NCBI GenBank assembly: GCA_003218615.1
Contig: QHOD01000028.1
Span: 1 to 12,024 of the forward strand
Direction: 5' to 3'
From: Verrucomicrobiota bacterium
GTDB taxonomy: Bacteria > Verrucomicrobiota > Verrucomicrobiia > Chthoniobacterales > UBA10450
Length of the DNA stretch: 12,024 nucleotides
Part shown: positions 6,103 through 12,024 of the stretch, one piece after another
Numbering within the stretch: position 1 is the first letter of the stretch
Layout: each line of letters begins with the position of its first letter
Notes under the pieces: generated by a model
What the model saw: only the letters and a program-made list of their open reading frames with translations
What the model was told of the DNA's origin: nothing
The model's database searches: none
Made by a program: the position numbers and the translations under genes

Positions 6103-7301
6103 AGCAAACGCGCGTCTCAAACCAATCAATTCCCTGGTGGGCGTATCTGCTCTTCGTCCTGCTGGCTTCGTTTGTTTTGTATCGGATTTTTCAACAAAGG
6201 GCCAGTGAGGCCAAAGCGGCCCAGCCGCCAGTGCGACCGGTACTTGTCGCCAAAGTTATTACAAAGGACGTGCCCCTTTATCTCGATGAAATTGGCACTT
6301 GTGCCGCGTATGAGACCGTCCAGGTCCAGGCCCAGGTGAGCGGCCAGATTATCGCCCGTAATTTTCAAGATGGCGCTGACGTGAAAAAGGGCGATTTGCT
6401 TTTCACGATTGACCCGCGGCCGTATCAAGCCGCGCTCGAACAATCCCAGGGGCAGCTCGCGCAAGCGCAATCGAAATTGGTTCTCGATCAAATTACCCTG
6501 AAACGCCAGCAGGAGTTGCGCGCGCGCAGCGTGATTTCACCCCAGGATTTGGATACCGCCCAGGCGACGGTAAAAAGCGATGAGGCGTTGGTGAAAACCG
6601 CTGAGGGCGCAGTTGCAGCCGCACAGGTGAATCTCGATTATTGCAGCATTCGCTCGTCGATCAATGGCCGCGCTGGTTTGCGACTTGTCGATGTTGGTAA
6701 CGTCGTGACCGGCGGGAACGGTGGTGGCGGCGGCGCAGTCCTGCTGACCATTCAGGGGCTCGATCCGATTTACACTGACTTTACTGTTTCGGAAACCGAC
6801 CTGGCACTCGTGCGACGTTATCTCGGCGGTCCCAATGTGAAAGTGGAAACGCGCGCCGCAGATGGCAGCGCGCCGCCGCGTTTGGGCGACCTCTATTTCA
6901 TTGACACCGCGGTTCAACCGGGCGCGGGCACTGTGAAAGCGCGCGGGGTTACGCCCAATCCCGATCATGCGCTTTGGCCATTGGAGTTTGTCCGCGTGCG
7001 TTTCATTCTCGATTTGTTCAAAGACGCGACGCTGGTCCCGTCGCAGGCTGTGCAAATCAGTCAGAACGGTCCGTTTTTGTTCGTGGTGAAACCGGACAAC
7101 ACGGTTGATCTGCGGCCGGTCAAGCCTGGTCAGCGGCAGGACGGGGACCTGACCGTGATTCAAGGCGCTGTTCAACCGGGAGAGAGCGTTGTGGTAACGG
7201 GGCAGCTTGCGCTCGCGCCCGGAATGAAAGTTGATCCGAAACCATATAATCCACCGAATGAACGCGACGGTGGCCAAGTCGCCGCCAAAGCTCCGATGTA
7301 A
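6099..7301 (+). CDS. RND efflux periplasmic adaptor (membrane fusion protein, MdtA/AcrA-type)
   Basis: The adaptor links an inner-membrane RND pump to an outer-membrane channel. The 400-residue protein has a short cytoplasmic start and one membrane anchor (about 12-30, WWAYLLFVLLASFVLY). There is no lipobox Cys, so it is anchored by this helix rather than by lipid. The first lipoyl half-motif lies around 73-104 (VQVQAQVSGQI then FQDGADVKKGDLLFTIDPRPY). An alpha-helical hairpin rich in Gln/Ala/Leu follows (about 107-175), then the second lipoyl half (about 177-218), beta-barrel and membrane-proximal domains to about 375, and a loose Pro/Gly tail. A glycine-rich run GGNGGGGG (205-212) interrupts the second lipoyl half. 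It sits between marR (4-base overlap) and the pump gene (15-base gap) and is surely the pump's partner. Confidence 0.95.
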   Translation: MKQTRVSNQSIPWWAYLLFVLLASFVLYRIFQQRASEAKAAQPPVRPVLVAKVITKDVPLYLDEIGTCAAYETVQVQAQVSGQIIARNFQDGADVKKGDLLFTIDPRPYQAALEQSQGQLAQAQSKLVLDQITLKRQQELRARSVISPQDLDTAQATVKSDEALVKTAEGAVAAAQVNLDYCSIRSSINGRAGLRLVDVGNVVTGGNGGGGGAVLLTIQGLDPIYTDFTVSETDLALVRRYLGGPNVKVETRAADGSAPPRLGDLYFIDTAVQPGAGTVKARGVTPNPDHALWPLEFVRVRFILDLFKDATLVPSQAVQISQNGPFLFVVKPDNTVDLRPVKPGQRQDGDLTVIQGAVQPGESVVVTGQLALAPGMKVDPKPYNPPNERDGGQVAAKAPM

Positions 7302-7316
7302 AGTTGTCTTTCGAAT

Positions 7317-10300
7317 ATGGCCCAGGCAGATCAACACGATGGTGCTGGAAATCATGAGGAAGAATCGCCTCGCCATGCTGCGAAGGATCGACAACAGCTC
7401 ACGAAATCCGCCAAATCGGATGCGCGATCAAACGCAGCTCCCGGCGCCAAGTTAATCCAGGTCACTGGCTCGGGTCTTTCCGGCCCGTTCATTCGCCGCC
7501 CGGTGATGACCGTGCTATTGACCCTATCGGTGATCGTTGCTGGCATCGCAACGTACGGCAAACTCGCAGTCAACGATCTGCCCGCAGTTGATTATCCGGT
7601 TATCCAGGTCACGTGCTCATATCCTGGCGCGAACCCGACGACGATGGCGAACAACATTGCCACACCGTTGGAAAAGCAATTTCTGCAAATTCCCGGGCTC
7701 GACATCATCACCAGCCAGAGCACGCAGAGCAATACATCCTTCACGCTTCAATTTGTTCTCAGTAAGAGCATCATCGACGCGGCGACCGACGTGCAGGCGG
7801 CAATCCAGCGCGCAACCGGGAAGTTGCCGCTCGATCTGCCTAGCCCGCCGACGTTCACAAAAACAAATCCAAACGATCAGGCGATATATCTGCTCGGTTT
7901 GCTCTCCGACACACTGACCGACGGCGATCTCTACAAATATGCATCCACCGCCGTGGCACAGCGCATCGCCATCCTTCCTGGTGTGTCGCAGGTGAATATT
8001 TACGGTGTTCAGAGCGCCATTCGAATCAAAGCTGATCCCGCCGGGCTCGCTTCGCGCGGATTGACCATGGACGATCTCGCCAGCGCGATCAAAGCGGGAA
8101 CAGTGTACTCTGGCGCCGGCCAATTCGACGGGGCGCACCGCACGTTCGTTATTCTGCCGAACGGGCAAATCGATCAAGCGGAAGGATATCGCAATCTGAT
8201 TGTCGCGCGTAACAAAGACGGCTCGCCCGTTTATCTGCGCGATGTGGCCAACGTTTACCAAAGCGTACAGGACGAACGACTATCGCGCACATTTTGGATG
8301 CGCGGCTTTAATCCGCCCGGTTCCGTCGTCGTGCTCGCAGTCTCGCGACAGGCGGGCGCAAACGCCGTCGAGGTCGCGAACTCGGTTAAAGCACTCTTTC
8401 CCGAAATACGCGCGAGTCTTCCGGGATCGATCACACTCGTTCCAGTGTTTGACCGGTCCCAGAGCATTGTCGATTCCGTTAACGACGTGCAATTCACGCT
8501 CATGATCGCGTTCGTTCTGGTGGTAATGGTGATCTACATCTTCCTTGGACGCGCCACGGATACGCTCATCCCCGCGGTCGCGCTTCCTTTGTCTTTGCTG
8601 CTCACGGTCGCGGTCATGTACGCGCTCAACTATTCCATCAACAATTTGACCTTGATGGCGCTGACATTGGCGATCGGATTCCTCGTCGATGACGCCATTG
8701 TGTTTCTGGAAAACGTGGTGCGTCGCGCGGAGCATGGTGAATCGATTCTGAAAGCCGCTTTCAACAGCGCTGGCGAGATTTCCGTCACTATCATGTCGAT
8801 GACGCTGTCACTGGCTGCGGTTTTTATTCCCCTGGTGTTTTTGCCCGGTTTGCTTGGCCGCATCTTCCGTGAATTTTCGGTTACGATTATCGTCGCCATC
8901 CTCGCTTCGGGACTTATTTCGTTAACGCTCACTCCACTGATGTGCGCGCGCATTCTGGGGGAACGCAAAGCCGGACATAAGCGCGCACGCATGGAAAAAT
9001 GGACCAGCGATTTCATCCAACGCGTGATCGCAGGGTATGGCAGGGCCCTGGACAAATTTCTCGATCGCGCCTGGCTGGCCGTTCCGATCCTTCTCGGATG
9101 CATTCTCGGGCTCTGGTTTTTCTTCACCCATTTGCCGTTCACCTTACTGCCCCCGGGCGACAGCGGTTTCATCAGGGGAGTTTTCATCGCACAGGAAGGT
9201 TCTTCGCCCGCGCAGATGCGTGCCTATCAGCAACAGGTCAATCAAAAGCTGAAGGACGATCCAAACATCGGACAATTTTTCACGCTCGCGGGCTTCGCAG
9301 CTCGGACTTCGGCTTCGCAAGGCCTGATCTTCTGTTTTCTCAAACCGAGAAGTGAACGCCTGCCAATCGAACAGTGCATCCCGCAATTGCAGAAATCGAT
9401 TAGCTCTATTCCGGGTATCACGGCCATTTTGCAGCCGAACCCGGTGCTGCAAATCAATGTCGGCGCAACCAGTCAGACGCAGGGGCAATACGCCTATACG
9501 CTCAGCGGCATTGTGCCCGATGAAGTTTACGCCGCTGCCAATCAGTTGATGACGAAGCTGAAGAATTTCAAAGGCTTCGCTTCCGTCCGCTCCGATTATT
9601 ACAACAACACGCCGAATCTCACCGTCGATATCGATCGCGAGCGCGCAGCTACTTATGGTGTTTCTACTTCCGCCGTCCAGAGCTTGTTACGCACGGCTTA
9701 CTCGCAGAATTACATTTATTTAATCAAACAACCTGAGGACCAATATCAGGTGATTCTCGAGGTCAAAGATAACGAGCGCGCCCAGCCGGCCGATCTGAAT
9801 AATCTTTACGTGCGCAGTAACACCGGCGGCAGCTTCAGCGCCAGTGGAGCAGGCGGTGGTACGATCGCGACCACTACCGGCACTGCCGCCAACCTTGTGC
9901 CGCTGCGCGCGGTCACATCGACAAAGCAAATTGTTGGTCCACAGGCGGTCAATCACTTCAATCAATTCACCAGCGTAACCATCAACTTCAACCTCCTGCC
10001 AGACGTTGCGATCGGTGATGCCACGAAATTCATCGAAGACAGCTTCGCACAAGTGCACCAGCAAATCCCCAGTGTGCAAGCCACGTTTCAGGGTGAAGCG
10101 CTTGTCTTTCGCCAATTATTTAAATCGCTGCCGATGCTGCTCATCGCCGCGATTTTCGTTATGTACGTAATTCTGGGAATTCTTTACGAAAGCTACGTCC
10201 ATCCGATCACGGTCCTTTTCCCCGCGATCGTCCCGGCAGTCGTGGGCGGTTTATTCACGCTCTGGGTTTTTGGATCAAGCTTGTCTCTTTACAGCGTCAT

Positions 10301-10727
10301 CGGTTTATTTCTTTTGCTCGGCATCGTGAAGAAGAACGGAATCCTGGTGGTCGATTTCGCGCTGAAACGAATCGACGAGGGGTTGAGTCTGCGAGAGGCA
10401 ATTCACGAAGCCAGTCTCGAACGCTTTCGGCCCATCATGATGACCACTCTCGCCGCTCTCATGGGCGCGGTGCCGCTTGCACTCGGGTTCGGCCACGACG
10501 CCTCGGCGCGCCGTCCGCTCGGTCTTGTCATTGTTGGCGGCTTGATTTTCTCGCAGATGATTACGCTTTTTGTAACGCCCGTGATTTACCTCTGGCTGGA
10601 GTGGTTCCAGGAGCATGTTCTGGACAGAGTGCCTTTCTTACGCAGCGCCCATATGCATCATCAAGGTGAGCCCAAGCCGAGCGGCGACGGCGAAGTGCGC
10701 GAACCGATGCCGGCCGGTGCGGCCTGA
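7317..10727 (+). CDS. RND multidrug efflux pump, HAE1 family, MdtB/MdtC-like
   Basis: A proton-driven trimeric inner-membrane exporter of lipophilic or amphipathic compounds. The 1136 residues show the duplicated RND plan: TM1 (about 62-80), first porter half, TM2-6 (about 392-545), TM7 (about 588-607), second porter half, and TM8-12 (about 938-1095). The proton-relay residues are present. D458-D459 lie in GFLVDDAIVFLEN (AcrB D407/D408), K1006 in GIVKKNGIL (AcrB K940), and R1036 and T1043 in RFRPIMMTT (AcrB R971/T978). The KKN motif favours the MdtBC branch. Two oddities: a hydrophilic extension of about 54 residues before the normal start region (GPFIRRPVMTVLL), with no alternative in-frame ATG before residue 64, and a Gly/Ser/Ala/Thr-rich insert at about 838-859 between SNTGG and LVPLRAV. 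No Shine-Dalgarno is visible. It is cotranscribed with the adaptor gene; no TolC-like gene is present in the window. Confidence 0.97.
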   Translation: MAQADQHDGAGNHEEESPRHAAKDRQQLTKSAKSDARSNAAPGAKLIQVTGSGLSGPFIRRPVMTVLLTLSVIVAGIATYGKLAVNDLPAVDYPVIQVTCSYPGANPTTMANNIATPLEKQFLQIPGLDIITSQSTQSNTSFTLQFVLSKSIIDAATDVQAAIQRATGKLPLDLPSPPTFTKTNPNDQAIYLLGLLSDTLTDGDLYKYASTAVAQRIAILPGVSQVNIYGVQSAIRIKADPAGLASRGLTMDDLASAIKAGTVYSGAGQFDGAHRTFVILPNGQIDQAEGYRNLIVARNKDGSPVYLRDVANVYQSVQDERLSRTFWMRGFNPPGSVVVLAVSRQAGANAVEVANSVKALFPEIRASLPGSITLVPVFDRSQSIVDSVNDVQFTLMIAFVLVVMVIYIFLGRATDTLIPAVALPLSLLLTVAVMYALNYSINNLTLMALTLAIGFLVDDAIVFLENVVRRAEHGESILKAAFNSAGEISVTIMSMTLSLAAVFIPLVFLPGLLGRIFREFSVTIIVAILASGLISLTLTPLMCARILGERKAGHKRARMEKWTSDFIQRVIAGYGRALDKFLDRAWLAVPILLGCILGLWFFFTHLPFTLLPPGDSGFIRGVFIAQEGSSPAQMRAYQQQVNQKLKDDPNIGQFFTLAGFAARTSASQGLIFCFLKPRSERLPIEQCIPQLQKSISSIPGITAILQPNPVLQINVGATSQTQGQYAYTLSGIVPDEVYAAANQLMTKLKNFKGFASVRSDYYNNTPNLTVDIDRERAATYGVSTSAVQSLLRTAYSQNYIYLIKQPEDQYQVILEVKDNERAQPADLNNLYVRSNTGGSFSASGAGGGTIATTTGTAANLVPLRAVTSTKQIVGPQAVNHFNQFTSVTINFNLLPDVAIGDATKFIEDSFAQVHQQIPSVQATFQGEALVFRQLFKSLPMLLIAAIFVMYVILGILYESYVHPITVLFPAIVPAVVGGLFTLWVFGSSLSLYSVIGLFLLLGIVKKNGILVVDFALKRIDEGLSLREAIHEASLERFRPIMMTTLAALMGAVPLALGFGHDASARRPLGLVIVGGLIFSQMITLFVTPVIYLWLEWFQEHVLDRVPFLRSAHMHHQGEPKPSGDGEVREPMPAGAA

Positions 10728-10746
10728 TCTTACAGAGTAGATCGAG

Positions 10747-11739
10747 ATGCGCGCGATGGTCCTCGAGAAACCGCGGCAACCGCTCGTGCTGCGCGATGTG
10801 CCGAAGCCAAACCCCGAGCCGGGACAATTGCTCGTGCGAGTGAGCGCGTGCGCGGTTTGTCGCACCGATCTGCACATTGTCGATGGCGAATTGCCGGATC
10901 CGAAACTGCCGCTGATCCCCGGACACCAAATTGTCGGGCGCGTCGAAGCAGTTGGAACGGGCGCAGAAAAATTTTCGATCGGTGAGCGTGTCGGAATTCC
11001 ATGGCTCGGCTGGACCGACGGCGACTGCGTTTATTGTCGATCTAATCGGGAGAACCTTTGCGACCGTGCGCGTTTCACCGGCTACACCATCGACGGCGGT
11101 TACGCCGAATTCTCCGTCGCTGACGCCCGATTTTGTTTTCCTCTGCCCGAGCAATACGTCGATGTCGAGGTTGCGTCGCTTCTGTGCGCGGGATTGATCG
11201 GGTATCGTTCGTTGCGCAAAACGGGCGATGCCCATCGGCTCGGCCTTTACGGTTTCGGTAACGCGGCCCATTTGATCGCGCAGGTTGCGATCTACCAAGG
11301 CCGCGAAGTTTTTGCCTTCACACGGCCAGGCGACAAAGCCGGACAAGAATCGGCGAAAAAATTAGGGGCGCGTTGGGCCGGTGGTTCCGATGAACAGCCG
11401 CCGGAGAAACTCAATGCCGCGATTATTTTCGCGTCGGTCGGTGAGCTCATTCCGGTGGCCCTGCGCGCACTCGCCAAGGGCGGCGTCGTCGTGTGCGGCG
11501 GGATTCACATGAGCGATGTCCCATCGTTTCCGTATGTCGATCTTTGGGGTGAGCGCGCGATTTGCTCCGTGGCGAATTTGACCCGCCGTGACGGAGAGGA
11601 ATTTCTTGAAATCGCGCCGCATGTCCCGATGCGAACAGAAACCGAAACCTTCCCGCTGGAGCAGGCCAATGCCGCGTTAGATCGATTTCGGTCCGGTAAA
11701 CTAAAGGGCACCGCTGTCCTAGTAATAGATGCGGGTTGA
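10747..11739 (+). CDS. Zinc-dependent alcohol dehydrogenase family protein (MDR superfamily)
   Basis: An NAD(P)H-linked medium-chain dehydrogenase, probably acting on an alcohol/aldehyde pair. The 330 residues show the GroES-like catalytic domain with zinc ligands C38 (in CAVCRTDLH), H60 (in PGHQIVG) and probably C147 (in LLCAGL). The Rossmann motif is YGFGNAA (168-174). The family resembles the short 'zinc-binding alcohol dehydrogenase' group (about 330 residues, TIGR02822 type). The structural zinc loop has C94, C97 and C105, but the first expected Cys is D91 (TDGDCVYC). The Glu usually following the zinc His is Q61. The start MRAMVLEKP matches the family; ATG 10756 is a less likely alternative. 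It begins 19 bases after the pump stop on the same strand, so it probably shares the MarR-controlled transcript. The substrate is unknown; detoxifying a reactive aldehyde or ketone that the pump also handles is an inference. Confidence 0.93.
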   Translation: MRAMVLEKPRQPLVLRDVPKPNPEPGQLLVRVSACAVCRTDLHIVDGELPDPKLPLIPGHQIVGRVEAVGTGAEKFSIGERVGIPWLGWTDGDCVYCRSNRENLCDRARFTGYTIDGGYAEFSVADARFCFPLPEQYVDVEVASLLCAGLIGYRSLRKTGDAHRLGLYGFGNAAHLIAQVAIYQGREVFAFTRPGDKAGQESAKKLGARWAGGSDEQPPEKLNAAIIFASVGELIPVALRALAKGGVVVCGGIHMSDVPSFPYVDLWGERAICSVANLTRRDGEEFLEIAPHVPMRTETETFPLEQANAALDRFRSGKLKGTAVLVIDAG

Positions 11740-11834
11740 GCTCAATCCCCTTTTGCCGGTGGGCGAGATTCTGTCGAGCCGATGAATTGGAGCCAAAGCC
11801 GCCACGCGGTGAAGTGTGACGCCTTTTTTGAAAG

Positions 11835-11866
11835 TTGTAGAGGCGGCTGTGTCAGCCGCCTAGTTG
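11835..11866 (+). repeat. Palindromic repeat element, copy 2
   Basis: The sequence begins TTGTAGAGGCGGCTG. AGGCGGCTG (11841-11849) pairs perfectly with CAGCCGCCT (11853-11861) across a 3-base TGT loop, giving 9 bp. The left flank TTGTAG and the core CTGTGTCAG are shared with the infB-rbfA element, while the right flank (AGTTG) has lost the expected CTACAA. It lies about 95 bases after the dehydrogenase stop. A run TTTTTT just before it would follow the hairpin for minus-strand transcription, but it is separated by about 10 bases, so a terminator role is doubtful. Confidence 0.62.
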
Positions 11867-11914
11867 TTGGTCCGGCGCATAATAGGGAGGGGCGATTTGA
11901 CCTCAATCCCCGGA

Positions 11915-11931
11915 GCGGTTTGGTGAACCAC
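11915..11931. repeat. Weak hairpin, possible degenerate repeat
   Basis: GGTT (11917-11920) and AACC (11926-11929) flank TGGTG. One mismatch further out, G and C pair again, and CCCTACC follows on the right. It has the look of a decayed GGCGGTT-TGGTG-AACCGCC palindrome, but as it stands the stem is only 4 bp plus one. Confidence 0.25.
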
Positions 11932-12024
11932 CCTACCTCTGGCGCAGCTTTACTGATTGTTCGCGACCGTTTGCGGCGCAGGCTTGCTCAGTTCGAGCTG
12001 ATCACTCACTTTTTGGATTTTTGA

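Larger units (their letters stand above)
11740..12024. other. Right-end intergenic region with repeats
   Basis: I see no convincing complete gene in these 285 bases. The region holds a copy of the palindromic repeat (about 11835-11866) and a weaker hairpin (about 11917-11929). A 15-base near-identical direct repeat, TTGAGCTCAATCCCC (11736-11750) and TTGACCTCAATCCCC (11897-11911), starts at the end of the dehydrogenase gene. An 80-codon plus-strand frame from 11782 to the edge runs through the repeat and matches no family I know. On the minus strand the last 75 bases are open, ending in TAA at 11952-11950, and read as a polar peptide (ending PAPQTVANNQ). That could be the C-terminus of a convergent gene. 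No clear terminator for the efflux operon is visible. Confidence 0.5.

Noticed and set aside
6537..7394. 285-codon minus-strand frame opposite the adaptor gene
   Set aside because: It is a shadow of the adaptor reading frame in GC-rich DNA; composition is rich in Arg/His/Asn and no domain is recognisable.
10726..10743. Small inverted repeat GATCT/AGATC between pump and dehydrogenase
   Set aside because: A 5-bp AT-rich stem in a 19-base spacer is easily chance, and it has no U-tract.
10561..11346. 261-codon minus-strand frame opposite the pump end and dehydrogenase
   Set aside because: It spans the junction of two well-supported genes on the other strand and shows no family motifs.
11878..11883. 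CATAAT as a -10 element for a gene to the right
   Set aside because: No -35 at suitable spacing and no plus-strand gene follows inside the window.
11782..12024. 80-codon plus-strand frame at the right end
   Set aside because: Part of it is translated palindromic repeat (RGGCVSRL), there is no ribosome-binding site, and no family is recognisable.

Overview
The window looks like chromosomal DNA from a Gram-negative bacterium with moderately high GC. I favour Verrucomicrobiota, of the soil Chthoniobacterales/Udaeobacter type. That rests on protein flavour, the scarcity of Shine-Dalgarno sequences, and a family of TTGTAG...CTGTGTCAG palindromes that I associate with these genomes; it is inference, not a database result. 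Every sizeable gene belongs to a known family, and I found no CRISPR array, transposase, phage gene, tRNA or rRNA.

Left third (1-3903, minus strand): the conserved transcription/translation cluster nusA - infB - rbfA. It encodes transcription factor NusA, initiation factor IF-2 and the 30S maturation factor RbfA, which runs off the left edge. The rimP gene that usually precedes nusA is absent. A short leader carries a candidate promoter and then a textbook-looking intrinsic terminator about 20 bases ahead of nusA, so the cluster may be controlled by attenuation. The infB-rbfA spacer is almost entirely one palindromic repeat, which also supplies the infB stop codon.

Middle (4064-5506, plus strand): a divergent gene for an integral-membrane glycosyltransferase of the GT39/ArnT type, which uses a polyprenyl-phosphate sugar donor.

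Right half (5523-11739, plus strand): a compact four-gene efflux operon. It encodes a MarR/SlyA-type repressor, an RND periplasmic adaptor (overlapping marR by 4 bases), an HAE1/MdtBC-type RND pump (15-base gap) and a zinc-type alcohol dehydrogenase (19-base gap). A near-perfect 24-bp palindrome lies 7 bases before the marR start and is the obvious operator. The likely logic is that a ligand releases MarR, which induces both export (adaptor plus pump) and enzymatic conversion (dehydrogenase) of a toxic small molecule. No outer-membrane TolC-like factor is encoded here, so one must come from elsewhere.

Right end (11740-12024): non-coding on present evidence. It has a second copy of the palindromic repeat, a weaker hairpin and a short direct repeat. 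It may also hold the last 24 codons of a convergent minus-strand gene.

The most noteworthy points are the nusA leader attenuator, the repeat family placed between essential genes, a low-complexity insert in the RND porter region plus a cytoplasmic N-terminal extension, and the replaced structural-zinc cysteine in the dehydrogenase.
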